Part shown: positions 41,379 through 52,406 of the stretch, piece after piece
Position numbering within the stretch: position 1 is the first letter of the stretch
Layout: each line of letters starts with the position of its first letter
Source of the DNA: Azolla caroliniana
Taxonomy: Eukaryota > Polypodiophyta
Assembly (NCBI GenBank): GCA_043228905.1
Contig: JBHGNT010000001.1
Span: forward strand, 18,104,001-18,168,000
DNA length: 64,000 nt
Direction of reading: 5' to 3'
Program-made: the position numbers and the translations under genes
The notes under the pieces: generated by a model
The model's database searches: none
Told to the model about the DNA's origin: nothing
Seen by the model: the letters and a program-made list of their open reading frames with translations, nothing else

Positions 41379-41386
41379 TGCGTGAC

Positions 41387-42850
41387 CATAACTTCTAATC
41401 TAAAAGATGTATGATGAGGGTTTTATAACTAATAGCAAAGTTCGTCCTTCACCATGAAAATGTGTGCTTTATAAGACGTTCTAGATTCAGACTCATTTTT
41501 GCAACTGTGGTCACTATCATGTAATTCAGTGTAATATGTATTAGCATTAATGTCCACGATATTTTTAAGATGTTGAATATTAAAAAGTGTATTTAATAAT
41601 GGAACTTTGCAAACATAGCATGTCAAATTATAGGACAAGGATACCTTTAATCATTGTGTCTAGATTGTTGCACAGAGTTGTAATGCTTATGGATCCATTT
41701 GAAAGTGTCTAGTTTAATTGTTATAATGCCAATCCTCACGAATAAAGGGATGAGATCAAGCTTGTTACATTAGATGTAGGTTACATTAGGTGTCAATGGT
41801 ATTGGTAATAAATACAAGTGTGCAAAGTAGAAACATTATGTGAATATATACTAATAAACTTAGAAGAAGATGTTAGCACACGTACGAATACAAGGAAAGA
41901 ATACTTTGTCAACTCTAAAACGGAAAATTGAATCAAACTAGGCATTTCACAAGTTCAATTAGTTCTTAATTATTATGATTACAATACGAATCTTGCAAAT
42001 CTAGTGTTTGTCATTTATATTTTTGGTGGTAATGTAGGGATTACCATTTTGAAGCTAAAGTATTTAAACATGTTGTAATTATCTCTCGCATGCTTGCAAA
42101 TTGTACATTAATATTCAACTTGATTTTGTAATTTTGAATAGCCCCACATAATGTTTGACTTGACATTTTAATGTAGTAAATATTATGTAGGTGGAATTTC
42201 CACGTACATTGTACAAGTACATGCATATTCTTACAACATTTTGGCTATATGACCATTCTTTGAATACCTTAATGTTCTCTTGTGGAATGGAATTGGTATT
42301 TGGTTTTCAAATGAATATGACTCACACTATAGATGGGGTTGTAGGTGCATAGAAACCCATTTTTAACTAGGATTTGGTTACATAACAATTTAGGGTAAAT
42401 GAACCATAACATACTAGGGTTGATGACCACTCAATATATCAACTAATATATATCATGTTAGCATTTATTGACTTGTATTACTAGTATGTAAATGTAGTAG
42501 ATACCTACCTACCTATATGCATTAGCTTCCGTTTTGCACAATAGGTGGTTCAAGAGTTCCTTTTGATGCATACTAAATGTTCAAGTTTGGTTTCTTTTTG
42601 TTGTTGTGAATATTGGAAGCCATTATTGTCATTAAAGATGCTCACCCTTTCACCTCACAACAATTTCAAAGAGGAATCTTAATCACTTTTGAGTTAGCAT
42701 AGTCAATTAGAATGATAATAATAGAAAATATATGTAGCTTGATTCGTAGTCTATCAAGCTAGACAAATTTTGTGACCCAACAAACAAGATGTTATGATAT
42801 ATATTCTGTTCCTTGAGGCAAATGAATTGGTATTAAATTAGGCACATTGT
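41387..42850. other. AT-rich sequence without recognised features
   Basis: No frame above about 70 codons and no known element was recognised here. The base composition is clearly more AT-rich than in the Ty3 region on the left. It may be old unique sequence or a decayed repeat. Confidence 0.4.
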
Positions 42851-42851
42851 C

Positions 42852-43268
42852 ATTAATTTGAATTGTAATTCACAATTTGACGATTATAGACCCATAAGCT
42901 TTACCATAGCACGATAGTGTAATCTATTATGAATGTATGATCTATGATCCCAAAGTAGAAACATGAAGAATGTGACACTAGATCTATCAACCTGATTTTA
43001 ATTCACAATTTCAATCTATTAATTTGAATTTGAATTCACAATTTGACGGTTATAGACCCATAAGCTTTACCACAACACGATAGTGTAATCTATTATGAAT
43101 GTATGATCTATGATCCCAAAGTAGAAACATGAAGAATGTGACACTAGATCTATCAACCTGATTTTAATTCACAATTTCGATCTATTAATTTGAATTTGAA
43201 TTCACAATTTGACGGTTATAGACCCATAAGCTTTACCACAACACGATAGTGTAATCTTTTATGAATGT
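42852..43268. repeat. 166-bp tandem repeat, about 2.5 copies
   Basis: Units begin at 42852, 43018 and 43184 with ATTAATTTGAAT. The phrase CACAATTTGACG recurs at 42871, 43037 and 43203, an exact 166-bp period. Units 2 and 3 are almost the same, and unit 1 is more diverged. The length is close to that of many plant satellite monomers. Confidence 0.9.
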
Positions 43269-44200
43269 AAAATAGTCAAATGAGAAGTGCTTATTACATG
43301 TGAGATACCTTTAGCGTTGGAATGTTTTAAGAACTACTAATGTTGAAAGGGGGATCTCACCTTCGTGAATATCAATTGCCCCAATCTATGAAACTTATTG
43401 CTAGAAGAAAATGCATGCAAAGGGAAATTGAAGTTGTAAACTTGCTTATCTTCTTTGTGATTATAACTTTACCATGGTTAATAATAAGAGAATTTTGTTC
43501 CTAGCGTACTTAAGAGTCAAATAATCACATCATCCTTTACCTTCAATATTATACATGACTACTTGTTATTGTGGGGTGTAGTGGAAGATTTTGGCCACAA
43601 GAATCTATTCCAATAGGCAATCAAACACATTTGGTTGTTTATTGGGCAACACTTTCCCGACTCAACTACTCAGTTGAGAGGGTTGACCACAAATTCATTA
43701 AGGTAGAAGGTGCCCCATGTTTTGAAGATCACATGAGGGACACACAAGTTCAAAGTTAAGCCTGAACATGGCATCAATACAAGTTGGACATGACTAAACC
43801 CACTAGCATTGTGTGGTTTTCCCCACATATTGTACCACCAATACTAAAGTGTTATGGCCGTGAACGAATGGATGTCGCGTAAAGAAGATAAGTTGAGGCA
43901 ACAAATGTGCACATATGTACATCACACAATTGTGTAAGATCATAAAATATTAATGTATTCACACTAAAGGTGCCACAAGGGTAATAGTGTAACACATTAT
44001 CTTCTTTTAAAATAACGTCAGAGCTAATAAAAGAAAAAGCATGCTCGACCTAACTAAAGCAATTAACAAAATATATGAATAGGGATATTTAACACCATGG
44101 GGGGACTTTATCATTTTATTAGGCTCTAGAAATTTATAATCAAGATTCTTTTAATTGATCCTATAATCAATCTACTTCTATTCCTTTTTTATCCTACAAT
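43269..44200. other. AT-rich sequence without recognised features
   Basis: A 62-codon frame at 43571-43759 is the longest seen, and its product resembles nothing I recognise. The rest shows no element ends or coding signal. Confidence 0.4.
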
Positions 44201-45215
44201 CAATCATAGTATTCTTTCTTTCCCTTCAATTGTTACTATTGATCTTACAATCAACTTATTCTTTATATTCTACTTCAAAAATCTAAGATGTTGTGTTCGT
44301 TGCACAGTTGTGCCTCAAAACTTCATTAAATCTTAATTCTACTACTTTCTCATTACGTCTTAATCCAATTCTTGGTGAATAACCCTAGCAGTTCCACTCA
44401 CAAACATGTGACTTCTAGTGGAAAACAATTTTTATGAAACCAGTTGGATTAGTCTTACATTAGTATTCTATCTTTCCCTTCAATCTTTATTATTGATCTA
44501 ACAATCAACTAATTCTTTATCTTCTACTTCAAAAATCTAAGATATTGTGTTGGTTGCGCAGTTGTGCCACAAAATTTCATTAAATCTTAATTCTACTACT
44601 TTCTCATTATGTCTTAATCTAATTCTTGGTGAATAACCTTAGCAGTTCCACTCACGAACATGTGACTTCTAGTGGAAAACAATCTTTACGAAACTGGTTG
44701 GATTAGTCATACACTCGTGACTATTGATCTAACAATCAACTAATTCTTTATCTTCTACTTCAAAAATCTAAGATATTGTGTTCATTGCACAGTTGTGCCT
44801 CTAAACTTCATTAAATCTTAATTCTACTACTTTCTCATTATGTCTTAGTCTAGTTCTTGGTGAATAACCCTAGCAGTTCCACTCACAAACATGTGACTTC
44901 TAGTGGGAAACAATCTTTACGAAACCGGTTGGATTAGTCATACACTAGTATTCTATCTTTTCTTTCGATCGTTACTATTGATCTTACAATCAACTAATTC
45001 TTTATCTTCTACATCAAAAATCTAAGATATTGTGTTCGTTGCACAGTTGTGCATCAAAACTTCATTTAATCGTAATTCTAGTAGCTCATTACGTCTTAAT
45101 CCAGTTCTTGGCGAATAACCCTAGTAGTTCCACTCATGTACATGTGACTTCTAGTGAAAAACAATCTTTAGGAAACTGGTCGGATTAATCATACACTCGA
45201 CGCCCAAACCTCTGT
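44200..45215. repeat. Tandem repeat of about 254 bp, four copies
   Basis: The phrase CAAAAATCTAAGATRTTGTG recurs at 44276, 44530, 44761 and 45015. Spacings are 254, 231 and 254 bp. Each unit also has GTTCCACTCAC, ACATGTGACTTCTAGTG and GGTTGGATTAGTC. The third interval lacks 23 bp. No coding was seen. Confidence 0.9.
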
Positions 45216-45790
45216 TAATTAATTACTAACAATAACATAATTGGTATAATTCATCACCTAATTAAACCATAGGGGGAGGAGTCGATAAGGATCTAGACAA
45301 CAAAATGCTAATAGTTATTAATCTTCTCCAAAATCATCCATGGGGTGTTACCCAATGCTTAAGGTAGATTTTGGTGATGGAGGTGAGATCCTGTCTCCAT
45401 CACTTTCATTGTCCTTACAGTCTTACCTTAATGATCTTATTTAAAGTATATAGTTATACTATATGGAACAACTAATTCAAAATGCTAAAGATTCAACTTG
45501 TAATAAAATGGTTCCATTACAACATTTCCTTATAAATGGTCTATTTATAAAAGTCTGATGGATGGCCAACATGTAGGACATTAGTTTGAAAATAACAAAT
45601 GCAAATATAAAAAAACAAAATCTAGTAGTTTTGTTGATGACATTCCTACAAGATGGATGTTATAACGAGGGGGTTGTAATGGTGTCTTAATTGATATTTA
45701 TATTTTCTCTATGAGGTCAAATTGGTTGGCGGGAGGATTACACAACTTGACTACATTAAAAGATTATTATGCTATGGTCTGTGCAGATTA
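45216..45790. other. AT-rich sequence without recognised features
   Basis: No element ends, repeats or coding signal were found. It leads into the copia relic to the right. Confidence 0.35.
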
Positions 45791-46760
45791 TTATCTTGAT
45801 GGCTAAGCATTAATGAAGTTCTCCAAGTTCCTTTACCTTGAACTTTTCTTCCAATATGCCATTTTCCTTATGTATATGCTCTACCACGTATCATCTTATA
45901 ATGAGGTCATCAACACATATTGTGGTGAATATTATTCCCTGATTGTCTTCTTGAATGTACATGAGTGATTAGATATTGACATGTGGAATTTTTTATATGC
46001 TCTAAATTCTTTTTCAATTAATAGTGGCAAGTCACAATTCTTGCTTTACACTGTAAAGGGCATTCTGAAGCCTAAAAGGTTATCCTTTGCTTGTTTCCAA
46101 GCTCAATATTGTGCAAATGGTTTTTGTAGAAAGTAGCGTGCGGAAGCAGGTATGAAGACAGATCAGAGGAAGGAAACACAGGTTCAATGGAGAGCTTGGG
46201 CTTACACGGTATACACGGGAGAGACAGAGAGAGTAGACACAAAAAACTATATTCAACAATAATACTCAGTCTGTACATAAGACGTGCTCAGTGAACACTT
46301 TTATACAAGTCCTGGAAGGACTGACCGAAGTACTGACAGTACTTCAATGCTCATTAAGAGCTCCTACACTAACTCCCAAATATATTCCTTACGGAATATC
46401 TTTCCTAACGACCTCCCGGTTTACGCACTCGGCCTAACCGATCGGTCCCAACCGATCCGGTCCTCGGCTTCTTCAGCCGATCCGGCCGATGTTGAGCTTG
46501 TCTCTCAACAGTTTTCATTATGGAAATTGGGGAAAATGCATCATTATAACCAATTCTTTGAGTTTGGGCATAATGTTTTGCAACATTAGTCAAGATTTCT
46601 TTCATCTTACCCCTTTATATGCATATTCTTCACTTTGTAAACCCTCTTGCATGCAACTTCCTTTCTTTTGTGTGGTAATGGATCAAAATCTTACAATCGA
46701 TTTTGTCTTATGGCTTTTATTTACTTCCTTAATAGCTTCTTCCCATTCAGGGTTTCCTCG
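45790..46760 (-). pseudogene. Decayed copia RT (element L), split by a solo LTR
   Basis: The minus strand reads LTNVAKHYAQTQRIGYNDAFSPIS (46605-46516), the counterpart of VAKGYAQ...FAPV. Past the LTR insertion it continues with RLQNALYSVKQE, CVDDLII and KFKVKELGELH (about 46110-45810). This is the fingers-palm part of a Ty1/copia RT, with the first residue of the YVDD box changed. Many stops show it is old. Confidence 0.8.
46125..46510. mobile_element. Solo LTR of the G family
   Basis: This 386-bp LTR runs from TGTAGAAAGTAGCG to GTCTCTCAACA, with the exact 5-bp duplication GTTTT on both sides (46120-46124, 46511-46515). It lies in the RT of copia relic L and closely resembles the LTRs of G. 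Confidence 0.9.
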
Positions 46761-46804
46761 AGCTTACTCAGCTCTTTGGTTTAGTCAGTTCCTAATCTCT
46801 AGGT

Positions 46805-47440
46805 TCACAGGTCGGATACCCAATCCCTGGCTAACCTTGACCAAAGATAGTGGTAGGAGGGGTGGTGATAATTTCCAAACCGCAATTGGATCTTAACAAT
46901 AACCGGAATTAAGTATAAATAGAATTCGTCGGAGCGCGAATTTTCTTCACTCTCATACCTTTCCCTTGACAACATATTAGCCACCACATTATGCTTCCCA
47001 GTTATATGTAGAATCTCCACGTTCAGCGACTTGATATAGGCAATCCATCGTAGCATAGCAATATTTGGTGTAGCACAACCAGATATCATCTTGAAAATAG
47101 GTAGACAATCTTTTTTTATTACAACTTCCATTCTGATGAGGTAATCGCGATCGGTTTTAACCATAGATACTATTCCCCATAACTCTCTCTTCACTTGGGC
47201 GTACTTTCTTTGTCTTCACTCAACACCTTTGCACTGAATTGGATTGCATATCGATTCTTCTCTGGGTCTTCTTGGTTAATCACCCATCCAATCTTGGTTG
47301 GGCTTGTGTCCATTGTCACAAATATCAGAATACCTTCGGTGTAGTTGGTTTGCATTGTTACTGGTCGAGGGTAACACATTGTCAGATACTCGTTCCTTTG
47401 GTATTCGGCTCCAGGTCTTGTGGTCGGGAGGTGGTGGTAT
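46805..47440 (-). pseudogene. RNase H fragment of a B-like Ty3 element
   Basis: The minus strand gives FVTMDTSPTKIGWVINQEDP (near 47330), then MKRELWGIVSMVKTDRDYLI, KDCLPIFKMISGCATPNIAMLRWIAYIKSLN and ITGKHNVVANMLSR (47194-46960). These match residues 500-622 of element B pol. A frameshift separates the two pieces near 47200. It lies at lower coordinates than the integrase at 49043, the wrong order for one minus-strand element, so it is a separate copy or a rearranged piece. Confidence 0.83.
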
Positions 47441-47527
47441 AGGCAAGTTCGTTAGCAAAGCCTAGCAATGCATCCAAGTCTAATGACCTATGTGACTACG
47501 AATTGAACTATTATAACTATGGAGGCT

Positions 47528-47974
47528 GAAACCCGAGCTAGCTACAACCGAATGGTAACGTGCACAATACATAGAGCACTCGAAAGACGCTAAAAAAAAA
47601 GAAGACTCTCAACACAAAAATAGAGACAGAGTATAAGCAAATCAGATTTCTATTAACACACACAACTTTGTGGAATCTTAGGTGCGGAAGCTATAGGAAT
47701 CAGAGAACGGCCTCCCAAATATATTCCCTCACGGAATATCTGTTCAACGGCCTCCCAGTTTCCGCACCGATCCAACCTTTTGTTACGCACTGGTTTGTGC
47801 ACCAGTTTGCGCACCAATCCGGCCTAACCGATCCGATTCTCGGATTGCACAGCCGATCTGGCCAATGTTGAGCTTGTATCTCAACCAACTTCATAGACTA
47901 TTATGTTCAATTACCCTTTACATTCTTTCCATGCCCCTTTTTAAAGGGATCATGGGTGGTTACGTTTAGAACGT
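47528..47974. mobile_element. Partial G-like copia LTR and 90-bp flank (first copy)
   Basis: The part from 47700 (ACGGCCTCCCAAATATATTCC through TTGAGCTTGTATCTCAAC, ending at 47884) matches the LTR at 49757-50164. The flank 47885-47974 (CAACTTCATAGACTATTATG to AGAACGT) matches 50165-50252. The 5' part is rearranged. It ends at ACGT, where LTR M begins. Confidence 0.7.
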
Positions 47975-49002
47975 TGTTGTGACATGGCTCGCCTAGAAGC
48001 GTAGCGTTGCACAGACAAAAGATAACGTGAAAGTGAAGAAGGAAACGCTGGGATTATGGATGGAAGAGACGAAAGAGTAGAGATGGAGTGAATAGAGATC
48101 AATAAGATAGGATTTTTAAGGAATATAAGATATGACAAGATAAGATATAAAATAATATTTGAGAAAATATATGGAATTTATAATCATTTTCATGAAAGAG
48201 TTACAAAATGGTTGCAAGCGTTGTTGAACCTTCAATTCTTGTCTGTACCAACTTCCTCTTTCTTAATAGTAGACCATAGTCTTCCCTTTAATCTCTCGAC
48301 AAGTATAAGACTCGAACCACCGCCCTTCCGTTGCAAGTTGAGGACCACAACCACCAAGCTAGTTCTTCTCTTCTCTTAAAAATACCTTTCTCTCCCTCTT
48401 TCTCTATTATAATATATCTTTCTCTAGATCCAATATAATCCTCTCAATCTTATTTCTTGGGTTCTTTTGTCTATACTTCCTTCTCCTTTTATAGGGAAGA
48501 GATGGTTCTACATGTGGGCCATGCGGCGCACATGCAGAGAGGCTCTTGCATGTGTGCTATAAAATTGCACATGTAGCACGTTTGATGGTTTAAACCATAT
48601 AATACTACTTCAAATGAAAACAAGACACATATTTATATACTTTGAACACCATAAGGTTAAGGTTGTTGGTTCAAGTCCTCTTTTGCCCATGTAATTTGTT
48701 ATATGGTGTGCATGTATTATATTACATGGTTTAGACTATAAAATACTACTTCAAATCATATATTATTTTGTAAATTATTAGTATAGGCTAAATGGTAACC
48801 TTTGAGTGTCATAAGGTAGGGTTTATTAGTTCAAGTTCTCTCTTGTCCATGTAATATAATAGATATACATATATTTTTGTCTCTACATATAATGTATAAT
48901 ATTATCATAGTATGTTATTAACATTATAAAGGTTTATTTTATTTTCATTACGTATTTATCTTGTTGTAGAATTTTAATGTGAAGCTTTCGTACTTCACGA
49001 CA
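47975..49002 (-). repeat. 3' LTR of Ty3 element M
   Basis: It starts TGTTGTGACATGG and ends CTTCACGACA, 1028 bp, related in its ends to the LTRs of B and D. A TATA-like CCCTATAAAAGG lies on the minus strand near 48487-48498. Two tRNA-like modules (GGTTCAAGTCC near 48665, AGTTCAAGTTC near 48828) sit in a local duplication of roughly 140 bp. The left flank is ACGT, and the same site uninterrupted is seen at 50249-50252. Confidence 0.8.
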
Positions 49003-49015
49003 TCCACCCCCTCTA
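49003..49015 (-). promoter_or_regulatory. Polypurine tract of element M
   Basis: The plus strand TCCACCCCCTCTA gives a purine run on the minus strand next to the LTR. The following ACCTGCACATCCTTCGGCATGTGCC matches the block next to the B and D LTRs. Confidence 0.75.
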
Positions 49016-49042
49016 GACCTGCACATCCTTCGGCATGTGCCA

Positions 49043-49760
49043 CTATCTCTCATCTTCATGTTGATCTATTGGAGGAGGTTCAAGCTTAAACCTTTTCTTA
49101 AATACTTTTATCCTCTTTCCAGCTACCACATTTAGGATTAGTGTCCCATCCAATTCACTAAGCTTATAAGTAAAGTTATCATATACTTTTCTTACTATGT
49201 AAGGCCCAAACCATCTTTCAACGAACTTGCGGACGGTGCTATGTTGATTATCTAAACTACTATCATACACAAGCACCCAATCCCCTTTTTCTATCTTCTT
49301 ATGTCGAATTCTGTGAGTTTTATCAAAACGAATTTTATTCTTCAATCGAGCCTCCTTCAATCGTTGGGCTGCTAATTCTACATCTTCAGGCCGACGCTCT
49401 AATTGTTGAATTCGCAAAGCCAACAATTCTTCTCTACTCAAATCTTCTCTCCATGGAATAGATGTCCATGACATAATTGATCCTTCTATTGGCATGATGG
49501 GCTTTTGGCCAAGTTTCAATTCAACTGGCATATATCCTGTTACCGAACTATGTGTTGTATGATCTGCCCATAGTGCATACGGTAGCATGCGTGGCCAATC
49601 TCTAATTTTACCTTTACAACTTTTCACGATCGCCTTAACTATTGGGCTATGTCCTCTTTCAATCTTTCCATTGGCTTCTGGATTATACGCAGTTCTAATC
49701 GATAATTTGACGCCTATCCGGTTGAAGAATTCTCTAGCTTCATCAGAGTCAAGTTCTACT
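49043..49760 (-). pseudogene. Integrase C-terminal half of element M
   Basis: An open piece encodes integrase from DEAREFFNRIGVKL through the catalytic Glu (YNPEANGKIERGHSPIV), LPYALWADHTTHSSVTGYMP and the GPY/F module (VERWFGPYIVRKVYDN), ending PIDQHEDER. It aligns with residues 864-1080 of element B. The N-terminal half with the first two catalytic Asp residues is gone, cut at 49760 by a copia LTR. The C-terminal acidic tail of B is absent, as the frame stops earlier. Confidence 0.88.
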
Positions 49761-50164
49761 ACGAAACACAAAATACCGATAGAGAAAAAACACATTTAAT
49801 GGAGAGCTTAAGACACAATGTACACGGGAAAGACCGAGAGGGAACACCAGACAGAAAAACTAAATTCGAATAATGTGTAAAACTGTGTACAAAGGATGTG
49901 CTCAGAGAGCACTTTTATACAAGTCCATACGAACTAACAGAAGCACTGACACGTACTTCAATGCTCATAACTGAGATCCAACACTAACTCCCAAATATAT
50001 TCCCTCACGGAATATCTATTCAACGGCCTCCCGGTTTCCGCACCGATCCGACCTCTTGTTGCGCACCGGTTTACGCAACGATCCGGCCTAACCAATCGGT
50101 CCAAACCGATCCGGTTCTCGGCTTGCATAGCCAATCCGGCCAATGTTGAGCTTGTATCTCAACA
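49757..50164. mobile_element. G-like copia LTR, 5' end replaced (second copy)
   Basis: From TTTAATGGAGAGCTTAAG to GAGCTTGTATCTCAACA it follows the LTR of G, but the first 20 bases (TGTAAAAAGTAACGTGC in G) are missing. It abuts the cut end of M integrase. The flank 50165-50252 repeats that of the first copy. Confidence 0.75.
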
Positions 50165-50252
50165 AACTTCATATACTATTATGTTCAATTACCCTTTACA
50201 TTCTTTACATGCCCCTTTTTAAAGGGATCATGGGTGGTTACGTTTAAAACGT

Positions 50253-50847
50253 GAACCGCTACTACTAATAATATTTCTTGCCATTTAAGTCTTTCCTCTT
50301 CACTCCTCATTCGGCCCTAGCCATCTTCCATTCGGCCTGTAACTGTTCCTTCACCTTTTCACACTTGGGTCGTCCGAACCGGGCAACACATGGCACGCGT
50401 GTGGGATTGTGCTTGGCACGTTCGAACCCTATATGTAAGCTGGACATCGTCAAATATATGCTAAATTTTTGCCTCGTTTAGAGCCGATTCGTTGGTGCTA
50501 AAGGTGGGGGCATCTGGTGAGGTTAGTATATATCCTATCGGCTCCATCGCTATTGTTGTTTCCCCGATTGTGTATTCATTGATCTCTTTGTGTTGTGTGT
50601 GCTCTTGAGGTATTGGTCAGGGTGGGTTAGTGTGATGGGCTTGTTGGGTGGTGGCATCGGAAATACTAACAGCCAACTGCTCATCAACCGTCTTTGTGCT
50701 ACTAGGAGCTATGGGGACTGCGTTGTCAGACTTGGGCGGAGAATGCCCTCTCGATTCCTTGCCGATCTGAAATGTCACACGTGCCAACATAGGCAGTTCG
50801 TGTGAGATGCTCCTTTAAGAGCATTGAAGTATAGACAAAACGACGTG
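50253..50847. other. Sequence between the copia LTR block and LINE ORF1
   Basis: Nothing certain is recognised. The part after about 50480 may be the 5' leader of the LINE, since ORF1 begins at 50848 or somewhat upstream in the same phase. No promoter motif could be assigned. Confidence 0.35.
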
Positions 50848-51449
50848 ATGAACAAAGTCGCGCAACCCGCAACCACCATATCTTCTGTCGCCCAGCTTGT
50901 CGCCTCAGCCAGATCATTTCCCATCGAGTATGGCTCGATTGTTGGCCACATGTTTGTTAGTTGTCCAACCTCTATTGTTGTGCCTAACAGATGAGCTGAG
51001 AACAGATCGGCGGCTGCTGAAATCAAGGAATCATCTGTGCCAAGTCCCGCTGAATCTTCTATTGCTTCATCCTTCATCGCCGCATATGCCAATCAGGAGC
51101 ACTTGCCACGTTGTCGCGAACAATTTGACTGGGGCTCCTGTGCAACTAACCTAGATATTCCACCCATTTCGGGCAACCCAATAGAGCTCAAGTTGTCGGA
51201 ATAAGATCGAACACGGATTGTGCAAGAGATTCATTGTTTGGAGAAGAAGACTATCATTGCGCATGTCTTGGGTCTTCGTCCTACATGCGTTGACCTCCGT
51301 TTGTTGCTTGAAGCCACATTGAAACAAGATCTTGACAACATTACAAATGTACAAATGCTTGGTAGAAATTACTACCAATTAGAGTTAGAGTCGGAACGTA
51401 TGCCACAAATTATGTTGGAGAAGAACGCGGTAGTAGTCAAGGGAGATTG
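50848..51449 (+). pseudogene. LINE ORF1, N-terminal part
   Basis: The frame from ATG 50848 (MNKVAQPATTISSVAQLV) runs with two in-frame stops (TGA near 50998, TAA near 51204). It reaches AHVLGLRPTCVDLRLLLEATLKQD and GRNYYQLELESERMPQIMLEKNAVVVKGD. This pattern fits the DUF4283 part of plant L1 ORF1, an RNA-binding protein. It is cut by element N, and the codons continue after 58458 as WISFHKW, in phase once the target duplication is counted once. Confidence 0.8.
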
Positions 51450-51904
51450 TGTTACAGGCATGACCATATAATATCCCGTGGTGAGATTTACCGTAGTATT
51501 CTATACACGTGGATAAGTGTGAGGGTTAAACGAGAGTGTAAAGAAGGGGAGGATTACTTTTAATCCTCGGGATTGAGACAACCCATTGGGCCAAGTGTGA
51601 ACTTGCCTGGGGGCCTTGGGTATCGCTATAAATAAGAGGCCTAGCTACCCTCATTTCATTATCTTGTTGACTACGTCGAGACTCTGTCTTGTGGTGGGTC
51701 AACTCTTGTAGCGAGCGCGCTAGCACCAGGTACGACTCGACGCCACAGCGGTGGTATGGGACGCCGATCGAGGCTTGACTCCATCTCGATCCCTTCGCTC
51801 GGGGGTGGTCGGGTAGATCGGCACCCTTCTTTCTCTCTTTCCTTTATTTCTATCTACCTAGATCTATCCTTATCTAATGCTTACTTTAGTACATGTCTCT
51901 AATA
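51450..51904 (+). repeat. 5' LTR of element N
   Basis: This 455-bp LTR runs from TGTTACAGGCATGACC to CATGTCTCTAATA. A TATA-like GCTATAAATAAGAGG lies near 51625. Its mate is at 57998-58453. Confidence 0.9.
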
Positions 51905-51920
51905 TTTGGTATCCGAGCCT
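51905..51920 (+). promoter_or_regulatory. Primer-binding site of element N
   Basis: TTTGGTATCCGAGCC follows the LTR. It resembles the initiator-methionine site TGGTATCAGAGC with a C for A, so the primer is probably that tRNA. Confidence 0.75.
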
Positions 51921-52162
51921 ATGTATTAATGTTTCTTTTGTTGGTCTTATCTTCTCAATGGATGACGATCGATCGTTGTGCGGTTGGCCTTCATGGAGAC
52001 AAGGATCAACAAGGAACTTTGGTAATCTTTCTTGTTATTTTTATTCTATTTTTTCTTCTCCCATCTAATCATGTGTATGGTTAATATGTCGATTATTTTC
52101 ATTAATTAAATGATGTTGTAGTGGTATTTAATTGGTTATCTAAAATGCTTACATATGTGCAC

Positions 52163-52406
52163 GAGGTCAATACCTCGTTTGACATATAAATAATATGTGA
52201 TGAGTGTTGTATGCGTACGAGGTTAATACCTCAATTACGTATTACGTTCACGAACATATGTTACATTTGCGTATGAGGTCAACACCTCGATTTTGTTGTA
52301 AATGATATGCGTTTGGTCTCGTATGCGTAAGAGGTCAATACCTCAATTGCGTGTTACGTTGAACCCTTATTTTTGGATGTCTTGTGTGCGTAGAGGTATA
52401 TGCCTC
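52163..52406 (+). repeat. 56-bp repeat with hairpin GAGGTNNNNACCTC in the N leader
   Basis: Five copies lie at 52163-52176, 52219-52232, 52275-52288, 52331-52344 and 52393-52406. Each is a 5-bp stem GAGGT/ACCTC (GCCTC in the last) with a 4-base loop. The spacing is exactly 56 bp for the first four. Around each, GCGTAYGAGGTCAATACCTCGATTACGT-like sequence is shared. It is in the transcribed leader, before gag. Confidence 0.9.

Noticed and set aside
43571-43759. 62-codon frame in the AT-rich island
   Set aside because: Too short, with no recognised motif, start context or neighbour to support a gene.
44200-45215. CRISPR-like or clustered repeat array
   Set aside because: Units are direct tandem repeats of about 254 bp without spacers, and the sequence is a plant genome.
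46805-49760. A single B-like element covering both the RNase H piece and the integrase piece
   Set aside because: The order is reversed for a minus-strand element and an LTR lies between them, so they are treated as separate fragments.
49757-49800. Intact 5' end of the copia LTR at 49757
   Set aside because: The first 20 bases of the family LTR are missing and no target duplication is seen, so it is called partial.
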